A stretch of DNA of 64,000 nt from Robertmurraya sp. FSL R5-0851. Lineage in GTDB: Bacteria > Bacillota > Bacilli > Bacillales > Cytobacillaceae. Each line of letters starts with the position of its first letter. Positions within the stretch are counted from its first letter, which is position 1. The notes beneath the pieces were generated by a model. It was not told the DNA's origin. It saw nothing but the letters and a program-made list of their open reading frames with translations, and made no database searches. The position numbers and the translations under genes are program-made. The stretch covers positions 3,825,001 through 3,889,000 of the forward strand of contig NZ_JBBOOE010000001.1 of NCBI RefSeq assembly GCF_038002965.1, read 5' to 3'. Positions 45,457 through 55,256 of this stretch are shown piece after piece.

Positions 45457-45856
45457 GAATTTGTTCGAGTTCTTGAACGAGTGCCTTACCGATATCTACA
45501 AATTTTTCAGGAACGCTTGCGTCTTTATCCACCGGTTCCTGAAACTGGTCAAAGGATGCAGATGCATTCCCAATATATGCATGGTCGTCTAGGTCATCTT
45601 GAAACAGATGCGATAGCAAGAATGGTCTTTCAATCGCTACCGTACAATTTCTTGCGTCAAGTTGTCCATCAACGACTCGAAACGGAACCCTTAAAAATTG
45701 ATACCCTTTTTCATCGTCAATTTTATAATCCAAGTATCCGTGATCATAGTCCCAATTACCGCCAATCGTATAACCAAGCGGCTTCAATAATTGCTCTAGC
45801 TTATACAAATCAAAGTGCTTACCTTCAATCTGTGAAGGAATTTGAATCATAGCCAT
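45446..45856 (-). CDS. yugN: YugN-like family protein
   Basis: 136 residues. IPSQIEGKHFDLYKLEQLLK and GNWDYDHGYLDYKIDDEKGYQFLRVP are typical of the YugN family, whose function is unknown. It ends inside the yugO gene on the other strand. The pgi gene lies upstream, separated by a terminator (45891-45937). Order yugO-yugN-pgi matches B. subtilis. Confidence 0.92.
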   Translation of the reverse strand: MAMIQIPSQIEGKHFDLYKLEQLLKPLGYTIGGNWDYDHGYLDYKIDDEKGYQFLRVPFRVVDGQLDARNCTVAIERPFLLSHLFQDDLDDHAYIGNASASFDQFQEPVDKDASVPEKFVDIGKALVQELEQILID

Positions 45857-45890
45857 CCCCCTTTTTCTTTTAGTTTCTCACAAAAAAAAG

Positions 45891-45937
45891 AGTGTTAGTC
45901 AAAAGAGAGAAAATCTCTAATGACTAACACTTTTTTA
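45891..45937 (-). terminator. pgi terminator
   Basis: AGTGTTAGTCA/TGACTAACACT outer stem plus an inner AGAGA/TCTCT, with T-runs on both strands. Confidence 0.88.
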
Positions 45938-45941
45938 AAAA

Positions 45942-47288
45942 TTATAAACGCTTTTCAAGCTCCGCTTTCTTCTCTTCGAATCCAGGTTTGCCTAATAATG
46001 CGAACATGTTCACTTTGTATGCTTCTACACCAGGTTGGTCAAATGGATTTACACCAAGTAGGTAGCCGCTCATTGCACATGCTTTTTCAAAGAAGTATGC
46101 AAGGTAACCGAATGTATAAGCATCCATTTGTGGAATCGTCACCACTAAGTTAGGAACTCCGCCGTCTGTATGTGCAAGCAATGTACCTTCAAACGCTTTG
46201 TTGTTAACAAAGTCAACTGTTTGTCCAGCAAGATAGTTTAATCCATCTAAATCACTGTCAGCTTCTTCAATGGTTAACTCATGACGAGGATTCTCAACAA
46301 GGACAACGGTTTCAAATAGGTCACGACGACCTTCTTGAACGTATTGACCTAAAGAGTGTAGATCAGTTGAGAAGTTTGCAGAAGAAGGGTAAATTCCTTT
46401 TTGGTCTTTTCCTTCACTTTCTCCAAACAGTTGCTTCCACCATTCAGCAAAATACTGCAATCCTGGCTCATAGTTAATCAGCATTTCGATCGTTTTTCCT
46501 TTGTTGTAAAGAACGTTACGAACTGCTGCATATTGGTATGCTAAGTTTTCTTCTAGCTCAGAGCTTCCGAAATCATCGCGTGCAGCCGCTGCACCTTTCA
46601 TCATGGCTTCGATATCTGCGCCACTTGCAGCAATCGGAAGTAATCCTACAGCCGTTAGAACAGAATAACGACCACCAACATCATCAGGAATGATGAATGA
46701 TTCGTATCCTTCTTCAGTAGCTAGCGTTTTCAATGCACCTCTAGCTTTGTCAGTTGTTGCATAAATACGCTTCTTCGCTTCTTCTACTCCATACTTTTCT
46801 TCTAAAAGCTTGCGGAAAATACGGAAAGCGATAGCTGGTTCTGTGGTTGTACCAGACTTAGAAATGACGTTAAGGGAGAAGTCCTTTCCGTCTAAAAGAT
46901 CCATAACGTCTCTCATGTATGTAGAACTAATGTTGTTTCCGATGAAGATAATTTGCGGAGTGCTACGCTTTTCCTTTGGCAATGCATTGTAAAAGCTGTG
47001 TTGCAGCATTTCAATGGCAGCGCGTGCACCTAAGTAAGAACCACCAATTCCACAAACTAATAGAACATCAGAGTCTTGCTTGATTTTTTCTGCTGCTTTT
47101 TGGATGCGTGCAAATTCTTCTTTGTCGTAGTTAACCGGAAGGTCAATCCAACCTAAGTAATCGTTTCCAGCTCCTGTTGCTTCATGTAATGAATGATGAG
47201 CAACTTTTACAAAATCACGTAAATAAGTAACTTCATGTTCCCCAAAAAAACTAAGTGCTTTTGAGTAATCAAAACGAACGTGTGTCAT
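45942..47288 (-). CDS. pgi: Glucose-6-phosphate isomerase
   Basis: 448 residues, as in Firmicutes. Signatures: [16 protein letters not shown] near residue 80, [16 protein letters not shown] near 140 (sugar phosphate binding), [16 protein letters not shown] and [10 protein letters not shown] near the C-terminus. Interconverts glucose-6-phosphate and fructose-6-phosphate. Own terminator and a GGAGGATCATTC site before ATG 47288. Confidence 0.97.
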   Translation of the reverse strand: MTHVRFDYSKALSFFGEHEVTYLRDFVKVAHHSLHEATGAGNDYLGWIDLPVNYDKEEFARIQKAAEKIKQDSDVLLVCGIGGSYLGARAAIEMLQHSFYNALPKEKRSTPQIIFIGNNISSTYMRDVMDLLDGKDFSLNVISKSGTTTEPAIAFRIFRKLLEEKYGVEEAKKRIYATTDKARGALKTLATEEGYESFIIPDDVGGRYSVLTAVGLLPIAASGADIEAMMKGAAAARDDFGSSELEENLAYQYAAVRNVLYNKGKTIEMLINYEPGLQYFAEWWKQLFGESEGKDQKGIYPSSANFSTDLHSLGQYVQEGRRDLFETVVLVENPRHELTIEEADSDLDGLNYLAGQTVDFVNNKAFEGTLLAHTDGGVPNLVVTIPQMDAYTFGYLAYFFEKACAMSGYLLGVNPFDQPGVEAYKVNMFALLGKPGFEEKKAELEKRL

Positions 47289-47459
47289 GAATGATCCTCC
47301 ATTGATTTGTTGTTTACTATATCACTTTATCGAAAGCTGGTTAAGGAATCAAGAACTGTCTACTTATGTAAGCGTAAACATTTTGAACAAATGTGTTAAT
47401 TGTTAAGAAATGCTCAAAAACCACCTTCTTACCGTAGTATTTCCACCCGATAAAAAATG

Positions 47460-47497
47460 AAACACGTGCAATTACGAAAATTGCACGTGTTTTATTT
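47460..47497 (-). terminator. yugJ terminator
   Basis: AAACACGTGCAATT ACGA AAATTGCACGTGTTT hairpin next to the yugJ stop at 47498. The 170 bp between it and pgi hold no gene. Confidence 0.85.
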
Positions 47498-48661
47498 TTA
47501 TAAAGAAGCGCGGTAAATCGCCATGACATCTTCTTTGTTTAACTTTGTAAAGTTTCCGAATTCGCCGTATACCATTGCTTTGTCAGCCATCACTTCGACT
47601 TGGCTATCGTCAATCTCGTAGTCCGCCAAGCGTGATGGTGCACCGATGGAGTTCCAGAACTTACGAAGGTGATCAATTCCTTCTAAACCTACTTCCTCGT
47701 CTGTTTTGCCTTCTGCATTTACTCCAAATACGCGAACAGCAAGCTTCTTGAAGCGTTCTGGTTTCACTTTCAAGTTATGCTTCATCCAGTTAGGGAATAG
47801 AATTGCAAGACCTCCACCGTGTGGGATATCGTATACAGCCGAAACTGCGTGCTCGATATTATGAGTTGCCCAGTCTCCACGGTATCCCATAGAAAGCATT
47901 CCGTTTAGTGCCATCGTTCCACTATAAAGAATAGTTGCTCGATGTTCATAGCTTTCAAGATCTTCAAGAAGCTTAGGTGCTGCCTCCATGACGGTAAGTA
48001 GTAATCCTTCACACATACGATCCTGAAGTTCTGTGCTTTCAGTTAAATGGAAATAATGCTCCAACACATGTGCCATCATATCCACAATACCGTAAACTGT
48101 TTGATCTCTTGGAACCGTATATGTATTGACAGGATCAAGGATAGAAAATTGCGGGAAAGTGACTGGACTGCCCCATCCATATTTTTCTTTTGTTTCCCAG
48201 TTGGTTATAACAGATCCTGAATTCATCTCGGAGCCTGTAGCAGCTAAAGTTAGTACCGTACCAAACGGAAGCGCTTCCTTGGCAACGGCTTTTCGAGTCA
48301 TAAGATCCCATGTGTCACCTTCATACTTCGCACCTGCAGCAATCGCTTTTGTACAGTCGATCACACTTCCACCGCCAACGGCTAATAGAAAATCAATGCC
48401 TTCATTTCTGCAGATTTCTACTCCCTTTTTCACGGTAGAGATACGAGGGTTAGGTTCTACACCTGGTAACTCAAATACCTCAATATCTATTTCTTTTAAC
48501 AATGACAAGACCTGATCATATAGGCCATTTCGTTTAATGCTTCCCCCTCCATACACAAGTAACACTTTCTTGCCATATCGAGGTACTTCAGCCTTCAATT
48601 GTTCGACAGTGTCTTTACCAAAAATCAATTTCGTCGGATTAAAAAATGTAAAATTATCCAT
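47498..48661 (-). CDS. yugJ: Iron-containing alcohol (butanol) dehydrogenase, YugJ type
   Basis: 387 residues. NAD(P)-binding [32 protein letters not shown] (GGGS dinucleotide loop) and the Fe ligands Asp/His: [37 protein letters not shown]. It reduces aldehydes to alcohols with NADPH in relatives (YugJ/YugK, BdhA). Adjacent to pgi as in B. subtilis. Start ATG 48661 behind AGGAGGATG. Confidence 0.94.
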   Translation of the reverse strand: MDNFTFFNPTKLIFGKDTVEQLKAEVPRYGKKVLLVYGGGSIKRNGLYDQVLSLLKEIDIEVFELPGVEPNPRISTVKKGVEICRNEGIDFLLAVGGGSVIDCTKAIAAGAKYEGDTWDLMTRKAVAKEALPFGTVLTLAATGSEMNSGSVITNWETKEKYGWGSPVTFPQFSILDPVNTYTVPRDQTVYGIVDMMAHVLEHYFHLTESTELQDRMCEGLLLTVMEAAPKLLEDLESYEHRATILYSGTMALNGMLSMGYRGDWATHNIEHAVSAVYDIPHGGGLAILFPNWMKHNLKVKPERFKKLAVRVFGVNAEGKTDEEVGLEGIDHLRKFWNSIGAPSRLADYEIDDSQVEVMADKAMVYGEFGNFTKLNKEDVMAIYRASL

Positions 48662-48838
48662 ACTTCATCCTCCTATTCAATCTTTATTATGTTCCAAAAA
48701 GAGAGGTAATGCAAAAAAATAGACTCCAAAATTCTTACTATGAAAATGCATAAAAGGGCAGCAACAATCAAACGATAAGATTGTGTAACTTTATATAGTT
48801 AAACTATATAAACAAACCATCCTAAGGAGGAAAACAGC

Positions 48839-49072
48839 ATGAGTACCATTCAACGTATTGCACTAGTACTTACCATTATCGGAGCTATCAACTGGGGACT
48901 AATTGGATTCTTCCAATTTGACCTAGTAGCAGCTATCTTTGGCGGACAAGGTTCTGCTCTTTCTAGAATTATCTACGGCTTAGTTGGTATCGCCGGATTA
49001 TTAAATCTTGGCCTCCTCTTTAAACCAAATGAACAAACAGTGAGAGACCCAGAACCAAGACCAACTCGCTAA
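48839..49072 (+). CDS. yuzA: DUF378 membrane protein YuzA
   Basis: 77 residues: two hydrophobic helices, QRIALVLTIIGAINWGLIGF (with the INWGLIGF signature) and IIYGLVGIAGLLNLGLLF, and a charged proline-rich end. Start ATG 48839 behind AAGGAGG. Function unknown. Its promoter region is AT-rich with TATAGTTAAACTATA, a perfect palindrome near 48793-48807. Confidence 0.92.
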   Translation: MSTIQRIALVLTIIGAINWGLIGFFQFDLVAAIFGGQGSALSRIIYGLVGIAGLLNLGLLFKPNEQTVRDPEPRPTR

Positions 49073-49078
49073 TTTTAA

Positions 49079-49114
49079 AAAATCCTTGCACCCAAAAAGT
49101 GCAAGGATTTTTTT
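49079..49114 (+). terminator. yuzA terminator
   Basis: AAATCCTTGCAC/GTGCAAGGATTT stem followed by seven T, reaching the end of the convergent rocD remnant. Confidence 0.9.
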
Positions 49115-49786
49115 ATGAGCTTAATACCTTCTTAATTCGTTCAATCGCCCAGTCAAGGTCTTCGTTGCTAATTACTAGTGGCGGAGCAAAACGAATCACA
49201 GTGTCATGTGTTTCTTTACATAACAGTCCTTCTTCTTTTAGCTGCTCACAGTATTTTCTAGCCGGGACGGTTAGTTCTACACCAATAAACAGACCACGAC
49301 CGCGAACTTCTTTAATGATTGGGTTCTTGATTTCTTGTAATTTGGAAAGAAAATAGCTCCCAAGCTCCTGAGAACGTTCGGCTAACTTCTCTTCCGTCAG
49401 TACTTGTAAAGCAGCAATGGAAACCACACAGGCCATTGGGTTGCCACCGAATGTGGATCCGTGTGACCCTGGATTAAAAACACCGAGTACTTCTTTGTTT
49501 GCGACGACACAAGAAATTGGGAAAACGCCCCCACCCAGCGCCTTTCCTAAAATATACATGTCTGGTTCGATGCCTTCCCATTCACAAGCAAACATTTTCC
49601 CCGTACGAGCCAGGCCAGCTTGAATTTCATCGGCAATAAAAAGGACATTGTTTTCTTTACAAAGATTATAAGCAGCACGCATAAACCCTTCAGGTGGAAT
49701 GACAATACCCGCTTCACCTTGGATAGGTTCAATCAAGAAGGCAGCCGTATTTGGAGTGATGGCAGCTTTTAATGCTTCGATGATAA
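49113..49786 (-). pseudogene. rocD: Ornithine aminotransferase, 5'-truncated
   Basis: The frame opens near 49786 with [20 protein letters not shown] and runs through [30 protein letters not shown], the PLP lysine segment [12 protein letters not shown] and [11 protein letters not shown] to KKVLSS. That is the C-terminal 225 residues of RocD (about 400); the first 175 and the promoter are gone. The sequence changes abruptly to non-coding DNA and the yugI terminator. The internal ATG 49736 would give a fragment without the N-terminal half of the PLP domain. Confidence 0.88.
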
Positions 49787-49814
49787 CTTATGTCCTTCCT
49801 CGAGAAAAAACATA

Positions 49815-49840
49815 AAAAAAGAGGGAGAATTTCTCCCACA
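49815..49840 (-). terminator. yugI terminator
   Basis: GGGAGAA/TTCTCCC hairpin followed on the minus strand by TCTTTTTTTATG. Confidence 0.8.
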
Positions 49841-49854
49841 GTTTAGTTCCCTTA

Positions 49855-50253
49855 TTATCTTTGTGATTGCTCAATCCACTCTTGTAGCTTATCTTTTAGT
49901 GTGTTAAAGCCTTGTGGTGCTTCTGTATCTTGCTTGATAGCAGCTGCAGCTGTACGCTTTCTTGGTTTCTTTGCTGCTGCCTTTTGTGCAGCTACTGGTG
50001 CTTCAGGTGCTTCTACAGTCGCACGGATAGAAAGACCGATTTTCCCAGCATTCTCATCGATAGAAAGAACTTTTACTTGAACTTCATCTCCTACTTTAAG
50101 ATGCTCGTTAATATCTTTAACAAATCCGTGTGTAACTTCTGAAATATGAACTAACCCTTGAGTATTTTCATCAAGTGCAACGAACGCACCGTATGCTTGA
50201 ATTCCTGTAACTTTACCTGTAACAACACTTCCAACTTCAAATTTCTCTGACAT
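49855..50253 (-). CDS. yugI: General stress protein 13, S1 RNA-binding domain (YugI)
   Basis: 132 residues: S1 domain at 5-77 (GSVVTGKVTGIQAYGAFVAL, GLVHISEVTHGFVKDINEHL, KVLSIDENAGKIGLSI) followed by a basic Ala/Lys-rich linker (AAQKAAAKKPRKRTAAAA) and a C-terminal helix. A ribosome-associated or RNA-binding role is likely for this family. Single gene, ATG 50253. Confidence 0.93.
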   Translation of the reverse strand: MSEKFEVGSVVTGKVTGIQAYGAFVALDENTQGLVHISEVTHGFVKDINEHLKVGDEVQVKVLSIDENAGKIGLSIRATVEAPEAPVAAQKAAAKKPRKRTAAAAIKQDTEAPQGFNTLKDKLQEWIEQSQR

Positions 50254-50408
50254 AGAAACACTCCTAAATATAGTTTATTTATCTTTTTTATACGCAATAT
50301 AAGATTATATCACAATGTCACATCTTATTCAAAATAATTTACTACACAATAGTCCGAAAATATAGTATTATGGGAAAATATCTTTTAATAGTAGGTGGAA
50401 AAACAGTA

Positions 50409-51755
50409 ATGAAAACACATGAGCAATGGACATCAAAGATTGGCTTTATTCTTGCAGCAGCTGGTTCTGCAATTGGTCTCGGAGCCATTTGGAAATTCCC
50501 ATATATGGCAGGAACAAATGGCGGAGGACTCTTTTTCCTTCTTTTTTTATTGTTAACTATATTCATCGGTGCACCGATCCTTATTGCTGAGTTTATTATT
50601 GGTAGAAATACACAAAAGGATGCAATCACCTCTTATAAAATTCTTGCTCCTAACTCAAACTGGAAGGTTATCGGATATTTAGGAGTCATCATTTCTGGAC
50701 TTATCTTGTCTTTTTATAGTGTGGTAGGCGGTTGGATCTTATCTTATCTCATCCGTAGTGTTACTGGCAGTTTATCTGGACTTTCTCAAGACCAGTATGG
50801 TTCATTGTTCGGTACGATTATTAGTAATCCTATTGAAGCCATTATTGCACAAGCAGTCTTTATGATATTAACCATTTTTGTTATCCAAGGTGGGGTTCAG
50901 CAAGGAATTGAGAAAGCTAGTAAGTACATGATGCCAGCTTTATTTATTCTTTTTATCATACTTGCCATTCGTTCCTTAACTCTTGATGGAGCATCAAAAG
51001 GGGTAGAGTTTCTACTTAAGCCGAATTGGAGCAGTCTAACTCCTGACACCATCTTGCTAGCGCTAGGACAATCCTTTTTTGCTTTAAGCGTTGGTATTTC
51101 CGTCATGGTTACGTATGCATCTTATCTTTCCAAAAAGGAAAACATTACCAAGTCGGCTTTTTCAGTTGTTGGTCTAAATATATTTATCTCTCTACTTGCT
51201 GGGATCGTTATTTTTCCAGCGGTATTTGCACTTGGATTTGAACCTGGGGCAGGACCTGGTTTAGTGTTTGTGGTCCTCCCTGCTGTGTTTAACGAAATGG
51301 CATTTGGGGCATTCTTTTTAACGATTTTCCTTGTGCTGCTTTTGTTTGCCACATTAACCTCCGCTTTCTCCATTTTAGAAATTGTTGTAGCGGCTATTGT
51401 TAAAGAAAAAACAGAACAGCGCAAACAATGGGCTTGGAAAACAGGTTTTGTAATCTTTATTTTTGGCATTCCTAGCGCCTTATCTTTCGGGGTGTGGTCT
51501 GATGTACTTATTTTTGGGAAAACCATCTTTGATTTCGCTGATTTTATCGCAAGTAATATCGGGATGCCGTTAGGAGCCTTTTTAATCTCGATTTTTGTTG
51601 GGCACCGGCTTCCGTATAAGCTATTGAAAAGTGAATTAACATTAGGAACCTTCGGGAATATGAATAAGCTGTTTACGATCTGGTATTTCACCATCCGATT
51701 TATCGTTCCCGTTGCCATTATCTTTGTATTTTTAAAATCAATTGGACTGTTGTAA
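50409..51755 (+). CDS. Sodium-dependent transporter, NSS/SNF family
   Basis: 448 residues from ATG 50409 (GGTGGA upstream; a longer frame from 50370 is less likely). The family signature is near the start: EQWTSKIGFILAAAGSAIGL, GAIWKFPYMAGTNGGGLF, including the Na-binding GSAIGLG. About 11-12 helices; SFFALSVGISVMVTYASYL is the conserved TM6 region. It probably imports an amino acid with Na+ (LeuT-fold). It is inserted between yugI and the XRE gene relative to B. subtilis. Substrate unknown. Confidence 0.93.
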   Translation: MKTHEQWTSKIGFILAAAGSAIGLGAIWKFPYMAGTNGGGLFFLLFLLLTIFIGAPILIAEFIIGRNTQKDAITSYKILAPNSNWKVIGYLGVIISGLILSFYSVVGGWILSYLIRSVTGSLSGLSQDQYGSLFGTIISNPIEAIIAQAVFMILTIFVIQGGVQQGIEKASKYMMPALFILFIILAIRSLTLDGASKGVEFLLKPNWSSLTPDTILLALGQSFFALSVGISVMVTYASYLSKKENITKSAFSVVGLNIFISLLAGIVIFPAVFALGFEPGAGPGLVFVVLPAVFNEMAFGAFFLTIFLVLLLFATLTSAFSILEIVVAAIVKEKTEQRKQWAWKTGFVIFIFGIPSALSFGVWSDVLIFGKTIFDFADFIASNIGMPLGAFLISIFVGHRLPYKLLKSELTLGTFGNMNKLFTIWYFTIRFIVPVAIIFVFLKSIGLL

Positions 51756-51851
51756 CTGTAACGAAACGTTCACGATTGGGATCAAATCCTAATCCTAATC
51801 GTGATAAAATAAATAATAAGCTATAATCTTTTTCGAAAGGTTGGATGAGCC

Positions 51852-52061
51852 ATGACTGCAATTGGGCACAACATGAAACGCTTTCGGGAAGAACTAGAAA
51901 TGTCACAGCAGGAGCTTGCTATGAAGATCCGTGTTGGCGCTGCTACGATTGACAAATATGAGTCAGGCATTCAAACTCCTGACACACAAACCATTTTAAA
52001 AATATCTACTGTACTTGATATTCCGGTCTCAGAATTGATGCAAGAAGAAAGTCATATATAA
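51852..52061 (+). CDS. Small XRE-family helix-turn-helix protein
   Basis: 69 residues consisting of one HTH_3 domain: GHNMKRFREELEMSQQELAM, VGAATIDKYESGIQTPDTQT. No other domain. ATG 51852 has GAAAGG upstream. Probably a regulator; target unknown. It is followed by a weak hairpin (AGCGAGG/CCTCGCT, about 52073-52095) and then the DegV gene. Confidence 0.88.
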   Translation: MTAIGHNMKRFREELEMSQQELAMKIRVGAATIDKYESGIQTPDTQTILKISTVLDIPVSELMQEESHI

Positions 52062-52165
52062 ATGGTGAGTTAAGCGAGGGAGTTGTTCCTCGCTATTCGT
52101 TTGTTTTATTTTGGAGATTATTCCTTATTAGCATAATACTTATATAACATCTTATGGAGGTCATT

Positions 52166-53023
52166 ATGGCAAAGAAAATTGCTTGGGTAACCGATTCGAC
52201 AGCCAGTTTCTCAGAAAAAGATCAAACTTGGTTACAAGACAATCATATATACGTGGTTCCCCTTTCGTTTACGTTTGGAAACGCAACCTTTAAAGAGGGA
52301 GTAGACATAACCACCGAGGAATTTTATGAAATGATGAGTAACTCGGACATTCCGCCTACTAGCTCACAGCCTGCACTAGGGGACTTTATTGACCTTTATA
52401 CCCAATTAAAAGAAAATTACGATGAAGCGATCATCATCCATGTTTCTAGTGAACTTTCTGGAACGTACTCCACATCCACACAAGCAGCAGAGATCGTCGG
52501 TTTCCCTGTTCACCCAGTTGACTCGTGGATTGGTTCTTTTCCGTTAAAATTTTTAATAGAAGAAGGAATCACCTTGTATCATGAGGGTCGCAAGCCTTCT
52601 GAGATTGTGAAAGAACTTCTTTCGTTAAGAGAGAAATGCCGCTTGATCTTAATCCCTGCAAACTTAGATCAATTAAGAAAAAGTGGACGAGTCTCCAATT
52701 TTGGTTCTATCTTAGGAAATCTTCTACAAATAAAACCATTACTGGCTTTTAAGGAAGGGAAAGTAAATATCGTTGAAAAAATTCGAACGATGAGAAAAGC
52801 AGAGCAGGCTCTCATTGACCGCTTGCGTGATGCCTACAATCAAGGTATATACGATCGAATTGGCATTATGCATGCAGGTGAAAAGGAGATCGCGGAAGGG
52901 GTACTCGCAAAAATTACGACCGAATTTGAGTCATTAAAGATTGAAGTTCTCCCCTTAATTCCTGTTGCTGGTGTTCATACAGGAGTGGGAACTATTGCTT
53001 TGTCATACATTATGAAGGATTAA
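52166..53023 (+). CDS. DegV-family fatty-acid-binding protein
   Basis: 285 residues from ATG 52166 (TGGAGGTC upstream). DegV hallmarks: VTDSTASF at the start, IHVSSELSGTYSTSTQAAEI, VDSWIGSFPLKFLIEEG and GVHTGVGTIALSY at the end. Relatives (FakB) bind fatty acids for phosphorylation by FakA. The partner kinase is not in the window. Followed by repeat copy 2. Confidence 0.93.
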   Translation: MAKKIAWVTDSTASFSEKDQTWLQDNHIYVVPLSFTFGNATFKEGVDITTEEFYEMMSNSDIPPTSSQPALGDFIDLYTQLKENYDEAIIIHVSSELSGTYSTSTQAAEIVGFPVHPVDSWIGSFPLKFLIEEGITLYHEGRKPSEIVKELLSLREKCRLILIPANLDQLRKSGRVSNFGSILGNLLQIKPLLAFKEGKVNIVEKIRTMRKAEQALIDRLRDAYNQGIYDRIGIMHAGEKEIAEGVLAKITTEFESLKIEVLPLIPVAGVHTGVGTIALSYIMKD

Positions 53024-53073
53024 ATAGTTTAAATAAGTAAAGGGTTTCGTTTTGAAGTCGCTTTTTTGTAACG

Positions 53074-53304
53074 AGCAAAAGCCAAATAAGCGGAGATTTT
53101 CCGGTTAGATGCAAAGTGAAGCCTCATTTGGGGGTATATAAGGGGAGGTTTTCCGCTTAAGCAAAGAAAAATCTCTCATTTTCGAATTTTTCGAGCCAAT
53201 AGGCGGAATCTCTCCGCCTATTTAAGCCTTTTTTAATAAGAATTACTAATTAAGCGGAATTTCTCCGTCTATCAGCTAGGGTGCCTAACCTTATCCACCA
53301 ACCG
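53074..53304 (+). repeat. Dispersed four-hairpin intergenic repeat, copy 2
   Basis: Modules at about 53087-53105, 53140-53158, 53198-53222 (perfect 9-bp stem ATAGGCGGA/TCCGCCTAT) and 53249-53272, spaced about 52 bp. Nearly identical over about 230 bp to copy 1 (inverted). It lies between convergent degV-family and alaT genes. Confidence 0.9.
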
Positions 53305-53330
53305 ATAAGTGCAGAATCTCTTGAAGCTAG

Positions 53331-53364
53331 AAAAGACGTATGTCCACATGGACATACGTCTTTT
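53331..53364. terminator. Terminator-like hairpin beside repeat copy 2
   Basis: AAAAGACGTATGTCC ACAT GGACATACGTCTTTT: 15 perfect base pairs. Shares AAAAGACGTATG with the hairpin beside copy 1. Confidence 0.85.
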
Positions 53365-53419
53365 AATCAGAAAGCACCCGAAAGCAGAAAATAAGCCCGT
53401 TGTCCTTTCTAATGGGGTA

Positions 53420-54583
53420 TTACTTCTCAACAAACCGTTTGATTCGTTTCACCGCTTCTTGTAAATGTTCCATGGATGAAGCGTACGAGCAGCGAATATG
53501 CCCTTCCCCGCTAATTCCAAACACATTCCCTGGAACCACAGCTACCTTTTCTTCAATCAATAATTGTTCAGCAAATTGCTCTGATGATAGACCTGTACTT
53601 ACAATGGATGGGAATGCATAGAAAGCACCACCAGGGATATGGCAGGAAAGCCCGATATCGTTAAGTGACTGAACAAAATAGTTTCTTCGTCTACGATAGC
53701 TTTTTTTCATATCCTCTACATCTTCTCTGCCGCCTTTTAGTGCCTCAAGAGCCGCGTACTGCGCCATCGTCGGAGCACACATCATGGCATACTGATGAAT
53801 TTTTAACATCGCTGCCGTTAGTTCTTCGTTCGCACAAACAAAACCAAGTCTCCAACCTGTCATCGCAAAACCTTTTGAGAAACCATTAATCAGAAGTGTT
53901 CTATGCCTCATGCCTTCAATCGCAGCAAAACTAACGTATGGTTCATCATAAGCAAGCTCTGCGTAAATTTCATCCGATAACACGAGAAGGTCATGTTTCT
54001 CAATGAATGTAGCAAGCTCAATTAATTCATTTTCACCCAACATCGTGCCGGTTGGATTATTCGGAGAACAAAGCATAATTGCCTTCGTTCGGTCAGTAAC
54101 CGCTTTTTCTAACTGATGAGTTTGAATTTTAAAATCGTACTCTTCTGTTGCCTGAACCGCTACCGGCTTTCCACCTGCAAGTGAAACTAGTGGTGCATAG
54201 GAGACGAAGCTTGGTTCGATGACAATAACCTCATCACCTGGATCGAGAATCGCACGTAAAGCAATGTCTAATGCTTGACTCGCTCCAACCGTAATGATGA
54301 TCTCGCTTTTCGGATTGTAATCCACATGAAATTGTTTTTTCATATACGAGGACACTTCGTTACGAAGCTCTAATAATCCAGCATTGGCTGTATAAGAGGT
54401 ATAACCTTGTTCAAGGGAAAGAATGGCTGCTTCTCTTGCTGACCAAGAGGTGACAAAGTCAGGCTCACCGACCCCTAAGGAAATAACCCCTTCCATTCCA
54501 GCGGCAAGATCAAAAAACTTTCGAATACCAGATGGCTTAAGGTCTTCTACCGTTTTTGCCAAATAAGATTTTGTCTGTTTCAT
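53420..54583 (-). CDS. alaT: Alanine/aromatic aminotransferase (AlaT/YugH)
   Basis: 387 residues, class I PLP aminotransferase: GVGEPDFVTSWSAREAAI, SPNNPTGTMLGENEL, SDEIYAELAYDEPYVS, and PLP lysine in LLINGFSKGFAMTGWRLGF. Ends with the Arg that binds carboxylate (HIRCSYASSMEHL). In B. subtilis alaR-alaT forms an operon for alanine metabolism; here alaR is directly upstream with a one-base overlap. Confidence 0.93.
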   Translation of the reverse strand: MKQTKSYLAKTVEDLKPSGIRKFFDLAAGMEGVISLGVGEPDFVTSWSAREAAILSLEQGYTSYTANAGLLELRNEVSSYMKKQFHVDYNPKSEIIITVGASQALDIALRAILDPGDEVIVIEPSFVSYAPLVSLAGGKPVAVQATEEYDFKIQTHQLEKAVTDRTKAIMLCSPNNPTGTMLGENELIELATFIEKHDLLVLSDEIYAELAYDEPYVSFAAIEGMRHRTLLINGFSKGFAMTGWRLGFVCANEELTAAMLKIHQYAMMCAPTMAQYAALEALKGGREDVEDMKKSYRRRRNYFVQSLNDIGLSCHIPGGAFYAFPSIVSTGLSSEQFAEQLLIEEKVAVVPGNVFGISGEGHIRCSYASSMEHLQEAVKRIKRFVEK

Positions 54584-55086
54584 TATGGTGACACCACAAT
54601 TCTCTTATCATCGTCTGCTAATGGTTCAAATATGGTCCCATCATGCTTATATTTCTTCAGAATAAAATGGGTAGTTGTTGATAAGACAGAATCGAGAGTT
54701 GATAGCTTATTGGAGACAAATCTAGCTACTTCATTCATCGATTTCCCTTCAATAATCACGCTAAGATCATAAGCTCCTGACATAAGATAGACGGACTTTA
54801 CTTCCTTGAATCGGTATATGCGCTCAGCTACTTCATCAAAGCCTACTCCTCGCTTCGGTGTGACCTTCACATCGATCATAGCCGTAACGCCTTCATGACC
54901 ATCAATTTTTGACCAATCTACTACAGTTGTGTAATGAACAAGAACTTTCTCTTTTTCAAGCTTCTTAATAAGCTCGTCTGTTTCTTGCAAGCTTAGACCG
55001 ATCATTTTCGCTACATCCTCAGAGGAAATTCGGGCATCCTTTTCAAGAATTTCTACAACTTCGAGTTCTTTTTCCGAAAGTTTCAT
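54583..55086 (-). CDS. alaR: Lrp/AsnC-family regulator (AlaR/YugG)
   Basis: 167 residues: N-terminal HTH (LEKDARISSEDVAKMIGLSL, QETDELIKKLEKEKVL), then an RAM/AsnC effector domain (VKSVYLMSGAYDLSVIIEGK, NEVARFVSNKLSTLDSVLST). It probably activates alaRT in response to alanine, as reported for B. subtilis. Stop and alaT start overlap. Confidence 0.93.
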   Translation of the reverse strand: MKLSEKELEVVEILEKDARISSEDVAKMIGLSLQETDELIKKLEKEKVLVHYTTVVDWSKIDGHEGVTAMIDVKVTPKRGVGFDEVAERIYRFKEVKSVYLMSGAYDLSVIIEGKSMNEVARFVSNKLSTLDSVLSTTTHFILKKYKHDGTIFEPLADDDKRIVVSP

Positions 55087-55256
55087 GCGTTAACATCCTT
55101 TTCTGGTTTATCGCTTAAAATAGTTACATTATAACAAAAATGCGTGAAAAATAATTTAATTTTCAAATTTTATCATCTCTTTTTTTATGATTGTTTTTGT
55201 CATAGATGGGTATTCTATGAAAAAACAAAAATGCCAATAAGGGAGTGATTACGAAT

